Origin: Trichopria drosophilae
Taxonomy: Eukaryota; Arthropoda; Insecta; Hymenoptera; Diapriidae
Length of the DNA: 64,000 nt
NCBI GenBank assembly: GCA_030407085.1
Contig: CM059585.1
Location: 88,922,501-88,986,500 of the forward strand
Direction of reading: 5' to 3'
The first letter of the stretch is position 1. Each line of letters begins with the position of its first letter. The notes beneath the pieces are model-generated. The model did no database searches. It saw nothing but the letters and a program-made list of their open reading frames with translations, and had not been told where the DNA came from. The translations under genes were made by a program, and so were the position numbers. This document shows positions 20,800 to 33,468 of this stretch, piece by piece.

Positions 20800-22420
20800 T
20801 TCTTTTACGATATTCAGCAAGTGTTGTCACAATTTTGTACATTATTGTATGATCCCCATTTTATTGAATGTATGTAATTATACACATAGTACTAAATAGT
20901 TACGGCTGAGATATATTTGCAAAAACGCACGATACTGTTTGTATACCTCTAAAGAAAATATATCCAGTAGTTAGGAATGAAATTGATATTGAAAGAAATG
21001 GTAACTATTAAAAACTGACTAACTACCATGCTAATTGTAATAGCGTCAAATAGTTCATAATATTTTATTTTGTTGTGGAATGCTCTAGGTTACATCTCAT
21101 TAGCTGCTTTATTATCAAATAAATAACTGCTTAAATTATTACCTTAAAAAGAATCTATCCGAAACTACCAGAACTAGTATTAATTGGCTGGTTCTTGAAA
21201 AAAGTCGAATTAACTTTATCTAGTTGAGAATTTTTTTGTCAACTTATTATTGAATTTTTCTTTGCTCAATGTCTGGTTTATTAAAAATATTATAATGGTC
21301 CCCAACTTTTTCGAGTTTAAATTAAATATAAAAATAACAAATTTCAAATTCTCGAGATTATAGACTGTCAGCGTACTGAAACCAATGAAACACACATAAA
21401 TATCTTATACTTATTAGAAAATACATCTCTTGTTCTCGCACAGGAATGATTACCTCGTCAAAAAATTGTATGAGGGAATGACAAAATGAAACAAATCTGC
21501 CGCAAGCTTATAAACAACCTTACTTTCTTACGAATTGTGTACAGTACTTTACTATCGGAAACATAAACAAATATGCTATGATTATTAAATAAAACAGTGC
21601 TTACCTTTTGATTACATTACATGAGGGAATGACTTTAAAAAATGTAATATTGTAAAAAATTGTCATCAAATTAGTTTCAACAACTGCCTCGAAGAAGTTA
21701 AGAAAAATTAACAAATCACATGTACTGATTAAATGTTGACTTGCGAGAACCTAAGGACAATTTCTACTGGAACCGTGAATAATGATTAACATATTATATT
21801 TATAATAAATTTATAGTATGGTTACTAGTAACTAAACATGATCATCAACAGCAACTACTGGTATCAATAAATATTAAAATTTATTACTCCAGCGATTTCA
21901 TTTCCTAATGCTTATAAAAACCTTTAAAACAAAAATACAAGATTCCATCGAAAAAGTAAAATTGGATTTATTTGTTTTTTAAATGTTGTTGAAGAAGCAA
22001 TCACGGTTTCCCTTGCAAGAACAATCATTTACACACCAAGACACGTCAAACGTCTTTTTCTGCAAACCCGAGGAAAAATCTTCCGGGATTCGAATGCGGT
22101 ACTGTCCACGTAAATGAAATACATGTGCTGTTTGAATCAATAAGTTTCTTACCTTTATTTCGAATTTAGAACTTTCCAACACGAATTATGTGTTTGCAAG
22201 TTTCCGATCCAATTTTTTGATCAAATAGACATAAATTTGATAAATTTGGTTGATGCAATTTGTTTACATAGAAAAAATACGATTTTAAATATATACGACA
22301 TTATGAAATAGTGAAACTTAATGAAAATCTTCAATTAAAAGTATTAAAAAAAAAAAATCTATCGCCATTGTGAATGTTGCTTTCTAAACTAAAATTAATA
22401 AAAATCTATTTATGTAAAGC
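20800..22420. other. AT-rich noncoding DNA
   Basis: No gene recognised. ATGAGGGAATGACWAAA occurs twice (about 21470 and 21622). The 67-residue minus ORF at 21979-22182 lacks a domain. Nothing else seen. Confidence 0.4.
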
Positions 22421-22423
22421 GGA

Positions 22424-22645
22424 TAGTGGATTACCATCAATTAGTTAAGGGTTTTGGTAATAAAACATTTAAAATGACTAATTTATTAGTAGAATTCCCC
22501 TAATCTAAATTTTAATACTCTTAATACTACTAATCTAAACTTTACCTTGTTAGTTTAGTAGTTTATTAGATTAGTAATAAAATGGTAGGGTTTAACTTTT
22601 TATTAATAAATTATTACTAATTGAATTAGTAGTCCACTTTTTGTT
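22424..22645. mobile_element. ATTAGTA-rich MITE, copy A
   Basis: Begins TAGTGGATTACCATCAATTAG and ends TTAGTAGTCCACTTTTT, giving short imperfect terminal inverted repeats (AGTGGATTA / TAGTCCACT). The interior is dominated by ATTAGTA, TTTAGTAG and TACTAATC in both orientations. Two relatives lie at 45275-45466 and 45673-45873 with the end TAGTAACCCACTTTT. No ORF. Confidence 0.55.
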
Positions 22646-25335
22646 TTCTTATTAGTAATTCATACTAATCCAGATTTACTGCGCTATAGAATGCACCTGA
22701 TATTTGCGTATGCTGTGTGATTAAGAACGAAGACATTGACTTTGATATTTTGAAAGATTTAATCAGTTATTATCTCGTATTTCAGATTTGTTTAATGAAA
22801 ACAAACGGTTATTTTTCTTAACGGTACCTTGATTGAATTTAATACGAGACCAGGTCAGAAATACTATATTGTGGTATGGTTTATAAGTTAGTATATACTC
22901 ATCGTCAAATATTTGATGTCAATTTTAGTGCTATTCCAGATCATTACAAAGAAAACACAAGACAGATGCAGTAAACTATAAGATGGTATTGAAAATGATA
23001 ATGATGTATTTAAAAGAAAGTAATATTTTTGGCATTGCATTGTATATTATAGTTATGTGAATGCATATTTTGATTTACAAAAGAAAATTTAAAAAATTTT
23101 GTCATTTCATAACATTGGTTGTTAGATTAACTATTGGCTATTAAAAATATTGATTATATACCATAACTTATACTAGAGTGTAACCGTACAAACTGTTTTG
23201 GATTTATGACATTTGGTCACTTGGAGTTAATTAGACGTATATTTCGACCGATTTAACATGATTGTTTGTAAATATTGTTTCCAAATTGATGTCACTCTCT
23301 ACATTTGACGATCCGAAATTTTTAACACATTATATTGATAATACTCGGAGAGAAATTCTGTAGGCAAGTTATATACAAAGAAAATAATCAGATGTTTTGA
23401 ATTTAATTTACTAAATGTCTTATGTATAATCTAAAAAATCTCCTCTGTAAGATAAAATTATTTTCAATATAAAATTTGGCAAAAGTAATCCATGAAATCA
23501 ATTGAATTCAATTAATTAAAATAGAATTCTGCCGCAATGTCGTAAAAAATTTAATTAAGAAGTTATTGATTATATATTTTGATAAAATTTGGGAACATTT
23601 TTTAGTTACATTTTGAATTGATTTAATCATCTGACTGAGTAGTAGAGACATCTAACAGTCATCTTTTAAAGCTATAAAACATCAATTTAAATCGATAAGC
23701 GGATGCTATGCAATATCAAACACCCAAACCAGGCTGCTCGTACATCACTGAAGTAAATGACATAAACAATTATTTTCATTTAAACGAACCATTAGCTTAC
23801 CATTTTTTAATAGCAAAAAAAACATGTTCTTTATTGTACTATCTAGCAATTTGATCCTACACCTCTTTAGTTAGACAAAGTTTGATTTTTAAAGGCATTG
23901 GCTGTTAATAATTAAAGAAATAAATGATGTTGTTAATGACAATATTTCTACATTAATGAATAAATATTATTAAAAATCTGAATATACGTTTCGATTACCT
24001 TATTTTTAAAGAGATATTTGAGGACTTTACATAACTGTACAGAGTAAATAGGGGGAAAGCTTGTTAATGGAACTATAAAGAAATGGCAGAAATGATTTTA
24101 ATCCTTTAAGTACTAAATGTAAGTTTCACACCACCTTTGGACACTTGTTTTAGTTAAACACAGTGAAAAAAAGTTTTTGAATTAACATTATTTATTGCCT
24201 AAACACAGCGCTTTCGAATCGTCTATCGAAAAATTCCGTAAATTTATTAGTAAAAATATTACGAACATTTATTTAACAAAAATCAGGAAACTTTTATGTT
24301 TTTTTTTTCACTTACCGTTATTTTTTTATCATTTCACATATTAGAATATTTCAGATATTTATAAATATCGCGTCAAAAATGTTTGGGTTAGAAGATAGAA
24401 CTATTGTAAAAAATGAAATTTCAAAATGGCGACTCAAAAGTCCCAAATAAAGTCGATTTTTTTTTCAAAATCATATCCGAAAATGATTGACAAGTTCATT
24501 ATCCGTTTACTAAATAAAATAGCAATGTGGACCTCTTAGTTAATAATGTCCCACCTTGTACCAAAACTATTTTCATAGTTGTCCAATAAAAATGTAGTAA
24601 TGAAATACAAATGTAACAAAAATATTCTGCCTATTTTCATTTTTTTAATAATTTGATAGATTTGATAATATTATAAAAGCTATCTGTCAAGTGATTTGTA
24701 CTGTGTGGGATGCGAATTACTGAAAACTAGTAGGCATTATACACTTTTTGAAACGTTTTAAATGCTATATGCTACATATTGCGTACTGTATGAATTATAA
24801 TTATTCCCTAAGAAAACGATATGGTTGTACTGAATTATATTTTGTAACAATTATTTAATTGCATATTTGAAATACCCATATGACTTACCATAAAAACTGT
24901 TTTACCATAAACTAACAAACGCATTTGTTAAATTGGGAGGATTAATTACTCTCTTCTTGAAATTTACAACTGAGGTTATTAATTTTTGTTATAATGAATT
25001 GTAACTATTAGCATTGAAATTGAGAGTTACTACAAAGTCAACACCTACATATCTGCATTTTTTTGTTACCATTATCAATATAATGACCAATATATGACAA
25101 TTATAAAATTCCAATAAGTCCCAATAACAATATTTTATTCTTCAAGCAATTATTTTATAAATATAAAAAAGAATTATTCAAATTAATTCTTCGTAACTCA
25201 CGACCGCTATTGTCTTCGTGATTTGTTCCATAATTCTCTGATTACTGAATTATGTACGAACTACGTAAAGCAATTCCAAGAAAATGCTCCACAAGTATTC
25301 AATACAATCTTGGTATGGAATTTTTACAGCATCTC
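22646..25335. other. AT-rich noncoding DNA
   Basis: No gene recognised. AATTTCAAAATGGCGACTC at about 24417 is an isolated piece of the ATGGCGG module. The remainder is unstructured AT-rich DNA without ORFs of note. Confidence 0.4.
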
Positions 25336-26050
25336 TTAACCCACTGAATGGACAATTCACTACAGTTTTCTATGGTTGTATTTTATGCTAAAAATGATTT
25401 TAAAAATGTCCCTAAAAATTTCCGTAAAATTAACTGAACTTTCAGAATCTTTCATTGGGTTTTTTAAACATGAAACTGTGAAAAATGTTATAAGATTATC
25501 GAAAAAAAAGTTTATTTTTTAACCTGTTCTTTTTTAGTTTAAACAAAAAATCTCCAAAAACGAAACTAAAAAATCAGTGTATTCTTTAAGCAAGACTATC
25601 ATGTTCAAATAAAGAATCCTGAACGTTTCGCTGATTTTTTGCGATTGAGTCGCCATTTTGGATGCTTTCACCTCTATTTTCAAAATTATTAAAATGCGTC
25701 TATGCACATTTTAAAAATAATGTTGAAAAATCTCTGTTTTGAAAATTGTTGAAATCGAAAAAAATGCTGTTATTTCGGATCCGCTAGGTTTTCTTTGTAT
25801 TAAATTTATATAAATAAGTTATTACGAGTTTTGTATGACCTATTTTGGTTTACAGAAGCAGTAATATCCCATAAAATCCAATTTCAAGATGGCGACTGTC
25901 ATTTGCTTAGGGGTTCTGTTACAACCAAAATTGGTGTGAAATTGGCTAAAACAATCTCATTGCTTTCAGTCATCGCTAAACTCGAAACTTTATTGAAATT
26001 CAAAATGCCGGATCCAATATGGCAGATCCGTTATGTAAAATTTCACATTT
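25336..26050. repeat. single-ended TTAACCC element and ATGGCGG module
   Basis: TTAACCCACTGAATGGACAA at 25336 followed by CTTTCAGAATCTTTCATTGG parallels the start of the TTAA element at 28718 (TTAACCCATTAAGGCC, later CTTTCAGAATCTTTCAATAA), so it is a diverged relative. GAGTCGCCATTTTGGATG (25655), CAAGATGGCGACTG (25882) and CCGGATCCAATATGGCAGAT (26009) are module pieces. No matching GGGTTAA end was found, so it is truncated or too diverged. The 90-residue ORF at 25831-26103 runs through this repeat and is not called. Confidence 0.5.
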
Positions 26051-27211
26051 CTGGAATAAAAAAAATACTATGTATTATTATTATACTATGTAAACAAATG
26101 TAATAAATTTGAAATAGCTCCTGGTAGATCGATCGGTATCAGAGTTGAAACGTTGCTAAATATTTATCTATTATAATACATTATATTTATATTACAAAAA
26201 CCCTCCAAATTATTGACCTTTCTTTGTTTTTTTCTCTTCTTCTAATTTTTATTAAACTCAACCATTTTTAATTTATATTCTTTATGTAACGGAAAAATAC
26301 CAAAACTATTTAAGAATGTATTAATTTATAAATCGGTCGAAAATTAAAACCTTATCAAATGAACATTTATATTCATTGGAGAATCGATACGTGACTTATT
26401 AATTCTCTCATTAAATTTTAGAAAAAACCATTTATTCAAATTAAGCAATAAAATACTATATAATAGTTATTTTCAAACTATACCAAAGCTCCACTTTTCT
26501 CATTATCCCTATAGTATTCGCATTATACTAAGGAGGCCCCATCAAAGTGTTTTATGCTCCGGAATGTCATCACGCGTATTTCATTATGTCGACTTATTTC
26601 GGTTTGTCAACATTTTGGGAACAGAAAGAGTCTATAAAAGTAAGGGAAACGATAATAAGGGCAGAAGCTATTAGTTTAGAAGATTGATGAACCATTGCCT
26701 AGTTAGATTTCACGACAACGACTTTATGTCGTTTTGATGACTATTACCGAAGGGCCTTTAGCAGGGTTCGTGTATTAGCATAAAGAGTGAAAGTTATATA
26801 AAGTATTTATTTACGTAATTTTTAGTACAGAGTACCTTTAGTTAGCTTGAAACAAAAAATTTGTTTACGGTAACTAGAAGGTACAATTTATTGATTTCAG
26901 TTGGAATTTGAGAACGGTTGATATGGTGAAATCGAAGTATCTATTTATGTGTAAAAAATTATAATCTTTAGAAACAATTTACTTAGTAATTGTTATATAC
27001 TACTAATACTAAAGAAACTAAGAATATTTAACAATTCTGAATGTTACAATTATTTTGATGATTATAATTTCTAACATGTTGAAAACAACAATTCTTCATG
27101 CTATGCTTCCAAAATTCGTCTTATTCTTATTCCAGATTTAATAACTACTACTGAAATATGAACTTATTTCTATATCTATTTGTAAAACGATTTTTTTATA
27201 TTCAATTATAT
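26051..27211. other. AT-rich noncoding DNA
   Basis: No gene, RNA or repeat structure recognised apart from a GC-richer patch at 26530-26780 (AGGAGGCCCCATCAAAGTG, GAAGGGCCTTTAGCAGGG) that shows no ORF or fold. Confidence 0.4.
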
Positions 27212-27887
27212 ATATGGGGCATTCCATGCCAAAAGGGCAACTGAGAAGATTAGCCTTTTTCGGTGTCTCGCATTAAACGCTTGTTTCTGAAGTTCTGTTT
27301 CGGAGAAAGGAGAAAATAATTAGTGGATTTTATTCGTCTTTTTATGCACTTCCCGATAATTAAAATGATTTTTTATTTTGTTTATATATTCATCATGATT
27401 TTTCAGTTTAAAAAATAAAAATTGATTTTTTTCAAACTTGGACGTTTTAAATATTTTTTTAAAACAGTCTCAAATGAAAGCTCATATATTTTTCTATAAA
27501 ATCACATTGGCATAATTATGGGCCGGTTGGTTCTTCATCCTGAAATGTGCAAGAAATGCAGCCTCGTGAGCGGCAATACTCAAATGCGCTTATTATTATG
27601 CATATTTATGGATGAAGAACCAAGCGGCCCATGATTGTAACAATGGGATTTTATAGGAAAATACACGAGCTTTCATTTGAGCCTGTTTAAAAAAATATTT
27701 AAAACGTCCAAGGTTGAAAAAAATCGATTATTATTTTTTAAACTGGAAAGTGCATAAAAAGACGAATAAAATCCACTGATTATTTTTTCCTTTCTCGGAC
27801 ACAGAACTTCAGAAACAAGCGTTTAATGCGAGACACCGAAAAGGGCTAATCTTCTCAGTTGCCCGTTTGATATGGAATGCCCCATAT
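27212..27887. mobile_element. 676-bp foldback element, ATATGGGGCATTCCA ends
   Basis: The whole unit is a near-perfect palindrome centred at about 27550. The left end is ATATGGGGCATTCCATGCC; the right end is the complement, TGGAATGCCCCATAT. Conserved arm landmarks are CTGAGAAGATTAGCC / GGCTAATCTTCTCAG, GACGAATAAAATCCACT and TTCAGAAACAAGCGTTTAAT. The central GGCCGGTTGGTTCTTCATCC / GGATGAAGAACCAAGCGGCC pair continues the palindrome almost to the middle. No ORF. Superfamily not assigned. Confidence 0.85.
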
Positions 27888-28410
27888 GCAGTACCATAAT
27901 TCAATTTATTATTCAAGAATTTAGATTGATATTTATTATAACATTTCTTTGAGTTTAAACTATGTTATCTGCGGAATATTAGAGCGCGAAATAACGTGTG
28001 TAAGAAGGAATTGTCGAAAATTCTTGGTTATTATTAAAAATCCAATTAATATCTACTCAGTTTACTTAGTAAATTTCCAACATGGAAATAGTTTTAAGTA
28101 ACAGTCTAGAAAAACACTAAAATATAACGAATGGTTGTCAAATTTACTTTTTTTCATTAATTGTTCGACTAACTTAATTACAAGGGTTAATAACCGTTTA
28201 TTAAATTAGAATGTTCTTATTGGGTACTTATTTTTCTGTTATATATTCTCCTAGAATCTGTATTTTGTAAATCTGATTTTACTTTCCCTATAAATTTAAA
28301 AACAATGAAAATATTCAGAAAAAAAGTAAATGCATAAATTCTAAACGTTATTAAAATTTCATATTTATATTTTATATTTCATTAATGAATTAAGGAGGAC
28401 TGACTCTGAT

Positions 28411-28632
28411 TTATTTTCTTATTTCTTCATACTCCAAATTTCCGAATTTTTTCAAAAATTGTCTGACAGTAAAACTGGAACATGTATAGGTGGGGAAAGA
28501 GTGAATATTTCGAATATTTTTATTTACTGTCATTAGGTTTAGGATGCCTTCTTTTATTTCATTAATATTCATTATTCGTAGCAGAAAGTGTGAGAATTTG
28601 TTTGAAAAAGTTCCTGTAACCGGTACACACAC
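28411..28632 (-). other. unassigned 73-codon ORF
   Basis: Open frame just outside the TTAA element, ending LEYEEIRK. It shows no motif that I recognise and no codon bias distinguishing it from background. Listed only because its composition is less AT-driven than most nearby ORFs; probably not a gene. Confidence 0.1.
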
Positions 28633-28717
28633 TTTTAAAACATTTTAAATCTTTTTTAAGGGCTATTACACAAAGAATTACCTATAAAGGTGCCATCGAA
28701 TTCGTGACGCCGTTTGC

Positions 28718-29953
28718 TTAACCCATTAAGGCCTAAACGGACACATTTTGAGCATCAGTTTAAACGTCGATAATTTGCATATAAAAGCATTTGGAAAAAT
28801 TTTTCTCCCTATATTTCTGACGTAAAATTGTATGCTCTTTCAGAATCTTTCAATAAAATTTCGATAAAATGAAAACCAAAAAAGTTATACACGTTTTTTT
28901 GTTAAAAAACATGGAACCTTAGGATTAAAAAGTACCATGTTCTAATTTGAATTTCAAGATGTCGACTCCCAAAATGGCGCCTAGAAGCTCAAAAATCTTT
29001 TTAAAACTTAACAAATTTTGTTCTTAAAAACTGTACACTTTAGAGAAAATTTCCTAAGAACAAAAATGTCTTAGAATTGGTTAAAGAACCTTCTCAAATT
29101 TTATCACAATTTATTGATATACTTTTTGGTTTTTTGAAAATTAAAAAAATCGAAATTTAAAAAAAAATTCATTTAAAAAATCTGAAAAAATTTGAGAAGT
29201 TTCTTTAACCAATTCTAAGATATTTTTATTCTTAACAGATTTTTTCTAAAGTCCATATTTTTCAAGGAAATAAATTATTACACTTTTCTAGATTTTAAGA
29301 CTCATAAGTTTATTTGCTTGAAAAATATGGACTTTAAAGAAAATCTGCTAAGAATAAAAACGTCTTAGAATTGGTTAAAGTAGCTTCTTAAATTTTTTCA
29401 GATTTTTTAAATGACTTTTTTAAAAATTTCGATTTTTTTAATTTTCAAAAACCAAAAAGTGTATCAATACATTGTGATAAAATTTGAGAAGGTTCTTTAA
29501 CCAATTCTAAGACATTTCTGTTCTTAGCAAATTTTCTCTAAAGTCTAAAGTTTTCATGAAAAAAATTTGTTAAGTTTTACAAAGATTTTTGAGCTTCTAG
29601 GCGCCATTTTGGAAATTGCCATCTTGAAATTCAAATTATAACACGGTACGTTTTAATCCTAAGGGTCCGTGGACGCGATATTTTCACCTCAGACGTGTTT
29701 TCTAAACCAATTTCGAGGTGAAAGTGATGTTAGAATGAAAAATAAATGTTTAAAAACCATGTTTTTTTACAAACAAACGTGTGTAACTTTTTTGCTTTTC
29801 ATTTTATCGATATTTTATTGAAAGATTCTGAAAGAGCATATAATTGTACGTCCGAAATAGTGGGAGTAACATTTTTCCAAATGCTTTTATATGCAAATTA
29901 TCGACGTTTAAACTGATGCTCAAAATGTGTCCGTTTAGGCCTTAATGGGTTAA
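28718..29953. mobile_element. TTAA-flanked foldback MITE (piggyBac-like ends), second family
   Basis: Starts TTAACCCATTAAGGCCTAAA and ends with the complement, GGCCTTAATGGGTTAA: TTAA sides with CCC...GGG termini. The arms pair over most of the length (GGACACATTTTGAGCATCAG, CGACGTTTAAACTGATG, AAATGCTTTTATATGC), and the core has nested palindromes with TTCTAAGACATTTYTGTTCTT. The right arm has an extra block of roughly 80 bp (about 29672-29755, with TTCACCTCAGACGTG and CGAGGTGAAAGTG, itself a small inverted pair) that the left arm lacks. GCGCCATTTTGG / CCAAAATGGCGCC occur symmetrically. No transposase. Confidence 0.82.
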
Positions 29954-30169
29954 GGGATGGTATTCAGCAAATAATTTCAGTTAGGTGCACATAAAATTAT
30001 ATTTTATTGGTATTTGATGGAATTAAGGAACCTCATTGAATCTCAAAATGAACTGTGGGAAGTCTGATGTTTTCATTACATTTGATCTTCTAATTTTTAG
30101 GGAAACACAACGCAACTTAAGTTTGCATAAATAGGATTCCAGTTTGATAGGCTTAACTTATGGTCCTAC

Positions 30170-30400
30170 TACTACGATCAATATCCCACATCCTCCTAGG
30201 AGGGTCCTCAGGAGCTCCTCAGGATTTGTCTAAATAATTTTGTTCATGATCGCTGGACAATATTCACGTTCTCTTTCATAGTTGTATCAATGTGACTTAA
30301 GATGTTCCTTGACGTATCCTACGTCCTGAAGATGCCCCGAGGATAGTAACTGGATGATAAAGGTGGATATTTCAGCATCCTTTGGATAACCTGAGGAGAT
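30170..30400. repeat. CCTCAGGA / TCCTAGGA micro-palindrome cluster
   Basis: CATCCTCCTAGGAGGGTCC and CTCAGGAGCTCCTCAGGAT (30188-30226) are dense overlapping palindromes. Looser relatives follow: CCTACGTCCTGAAGATGCC, CCCGAGGATAGTAACTGG, GCATCCTTTGGATAACC, CTGAGGAGATCCTTAG. The short motif is repeated in both orientations over about 230 bp. Confidence 0.55.
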
Positions 30401-30607
30401 CCTTAGTCATGGGCGCTTTTGCTCGCCACTAAACATTGGGTCAAGCAGTTGAATTATGTAGCGGAAAGCGGACCACATGGTACTAACTAATATCTTACCC
30501 TCTAATTTTAAAATTCAAGTTTCTAAATGACATTCGAAGATTATAAGTTTCAATACATTTCATGAAACATTAAATTTATCAAAATTTTGAATATAATACA
30601 ACAATAG

Positions 30608-30729
30608 TACATTATGTCCCAAGGGCGCAATTATCGATTTTCGACGATTGTGAAGTTTGTTGCCGAGCGAAGTGAGGGTAACAATCACACTCGTCGGAGA
30701 TCGATATTTCACCCGTGACCAATAATGTA
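30608..30729. mobile_element. small 122-bp MITE-like unit
   Basis: Begins TACATTATGTCCCAAGGGCG and ends CCCGTGACCAATAATGTA, imperfect terminal inverted repeats ending in TA. The interior has ATCGATTTTCGACGATTG with a matching TCGGAGATCGATATTTC, and GCCGAGCGAAGTGAGGG. No ORF. A related GC-rich tail with GGGGCCGAAGG and GGCCCGAGGG follows to about 30830. Confidence 0.5.
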
Positions 30730-30829
30730 TTTTTTATCCAATTGTAATAGGACTCAATAATTCGGGGCCGAAGGTTTCGCCCTAGGCCGAGAAATCGAGT
30801 TTTATGGCCCGAGGGTCAAAAAAACAATT

Positions 30830-32235
30830 ATTTTTCATTTTGTTCTTGAATATTAACTTTGGTTAGGGTAAACGCCTGAGGTTTTCGAACATATACTGAA
30901 GCCTCAACGGGAAACATGCCATTACTCGTGTATAATAATCAATGATTGTATAGGGATACAAATCCGATTTGCAAAGAGTCAAGTTCGTCCGCAGACGTGG
31001 AACAAACCAGACGGATTCAGTGAACTTCGCGTCAACCCCTTTAGTAACCTGAAACCGGTAAGCGTACAAGTCTGGCGGGCCAACATTCGTCAGGCTCGCA
31101 GAGTGTGCAATCGATACAAAAATGTAGTTTCCTTTCCGCGCAAATGCCATGGCATGCCAAGAAAATAGCCATAAAAATGAAACATGAAAAAGGTTCTTGA
31201 AATAAAGAGCGGGAATAAAAATAAAAGCCCCTGCTTTATACCGCTTAGTTACGTCGCGTTACAAGGACTACGTTCGGGGAAGGTTCCGTTTTCTTTCGTG
31301 AAGAATCGACCTTTTTATGTTTTATTCAGAATTCTCTAGACGAATTAATTGGCCCTATAAATGTCATACTGCTTTTCATGATGTACGTACATCCTATCCT
31401 CCTATCAACTTATGTACATCTACATATTATAACGTAATATTGCGTCATGTAATATGCACGTGCATACATATGTAGATGTCGGGGTAAATTAATGATCATT
31501 ATACTATTGCGAACATGTAAAAACAGTCATGTAACGGTTTTGCAATAATGACAGTGAACTTCCTCAAATTGTTCTGGATGACATGCAAATCGTTGTTTAT
31601 GGTGTAGTAATGGCTGTACTAAATTATTTTGCCAAGTCTGTCACATTCTTTTAAAACAATCAATCCCGAGTACAGCGCCCTTTTCTGACAACGATTAATA
31701 TACACTTAAAACTTTGTAAGATGCTCCAATAGATACATAGTTTATTTTTTACACAATTGTTTAATAATTTTACAGGCTCATAAAAAAAAATTATGTTGAA
31801 TTCGGTACGGGACCCAACTATTTCGACGTATTTTGACCCGCTGAACAGGAATCTTCAATAAAAAATAGTATGGTGGCTAATTTCAAAGATAACCTCAACA
31901 AAAAAAACCGTTGAAAATCGTGTTCTTTTAATTGTAAAGGCTGATAAACAAAGCATAGGATTAATATCAAGTTGAGACCATAGTTGTTTCATGTATTTTT
32001 TTTGCCGAACATGTCTTTGAAGCCAAAAATGGTGGTTCGTAGGGTAATTAGGCTACTACAAGGAAAAAGACTGATCTACTGATGAAAAAACTACTGAAGT
32101 ATAACGCTGTTACGGAACATTTATGTTGACATTATTATTTATGAATTAGGTTCATAACAGTTTTATGTCACATTTATGTAGCAAATGTTCTGTCGTTGAA
32201 CAATCTTTAAACTCGATGAATCTGATATGTCATTA
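30830..32235. other. noncoding; GC-richer patch 30870-31300
   Basis: 30870-31300 is repeat-poor and richer in GC than its surroundings, with a 95-codon minus-strand ORF (30863-31150) lacking any recognisable domain. It may be conserved intronic sequence or a decayed insertion. From 31790 to 31920 TTCGACGTATTTTGACCC and GCTGAACAGGAATCTTCAA match the arm of the foldback element at 34152-35576, so it is a solo fragment of that family. Confidence 0.35.
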
Positions 32236-32369
32236 GTTGGGGAGGGTTGAAAAACCGGCAAACCAAAAAACAGTAAAAAACCTGACAGATACAAGACGGA
32301 TAGCATAAAAATTAACTAATTTTTTTTGACAGTCGGTTTTTTGACTTGTCGGTTTTTCTACTTGCACTC
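32236..32369. repeat. second copy of the opposed 15-nt-repeat element
   Basis: The left side has GAGGGTTGAAAAACCGGC, AAAACCTGACAGATACAAG and ACGGATAGCATAAAA. The right side has GACAGTCGGTTTTTTGAC and TTGTCGGTTTTTCTACTTG. Layout and motifs match 5921-6186, but with fewer units. Confidence 0.65.
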
Positions 32370-33460
32370 TAAATATTCCTGAGAAAAATAGAGGTAATGA
32401 AATGGATTAAACGAAAGCAACCTTTTGTAATAATAATAATAGTTATTGTTTGATATATTTTACAATATTCGGAGTTGTGAATCGAATATACAGTCAGTGA
32501 CAATTTTTCGCGTTGTTAATTCGTTTATTATTATGTTAGAACGACTTCCAGCTCTTTTTCCCATGGTTCCATTGACAACTTTTTTCTCTTTGCGTCGTTA
32601 AAAACTCGTCAAATCTAGAATCACAGTTCTTAAGGTGGAAAAAATTAAAATGCGACAGTAGTGTTAATGACACAAACATTTGTATGCTTGTGCTGAATAA
32701 TTTTCAAGGACACTCCTCACGCTGGGAATATTTAGATTTCTTCTCATCCATATCTGAATACTTTCGATTAATGTAAAACTATAATTAATATATTATATTA
32801 TATTATAATAAAAAGCATATAATTTTACTTAATAATAGATTTTTTATTTATGTAAAAATAAATTAAAAACAAACTCGGGAGATATTATAGTAGAGTTTGG
32901 ACATCATTAGACATGAAATAGAAGGATCCCGTGGTGTGCGACCAATCGAATCTTATGATAATTTTTTAAATAAAACATCATTACCAATCGACAACTAAGA
33001 AACTATAAATATTCTAAATACCTTCGTTGAATTCCAATTTATATTTTGAAAATAAGCAATAATCAACTCTTTTAAAACAACTTTTCTGTAAATTAAAACG
33101 TGCCGAGTCCTCTTGTAATTAAAAGTGATATTAATAATAGTTTATTACAGTTGTTTCATAAATCTCTGAATTAAAAAATACTGGATAGTGACAATATTTT
33201 TTACCAAGGTGTAAACGTGAAGGATTAAGGAATGTACGTAATGGTAGGTGGCGCACAGCGGGAGGCATATACGATCTTAGTTACGCCATTGCTTGTGCCT
33301 TTTTCATTCGTTAGCTTTTACATTTATGAAAACTGTTTATGATAATGGCTCAATTGTAGTTTTAATTATAAAATTAACATTATCTGAATTTAAATTTAGG
33401 TTAAAATTTACCTTTAGTATAGACTATCAATTCATAAACTAATTGAAAAATTTAATTTTT
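32370..33460. other. AT-rich noncoding DNA
   Basis: No gene or clear repeat recognised. Confidence 0.4.
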
Positions 33461-33468
33461 TTAACTCC

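Noticed and set aside
30995..31057. Possible internal exon on the + strand between an acceptor-like GTCCGCAG and a donor-like CCGGTAAGC
   Set aside because: The short peptide does not resemble the part of the activin prodomain expected after the phase-1 donor, there is no polypyrimidine tract, and such pairs occur by chance.
30863..31150. 95-codon minus ORF as a gene
   Set aside because: No domain, signal peptide or homology pattern recognised; kept only as a comment on the GC-richer patch.
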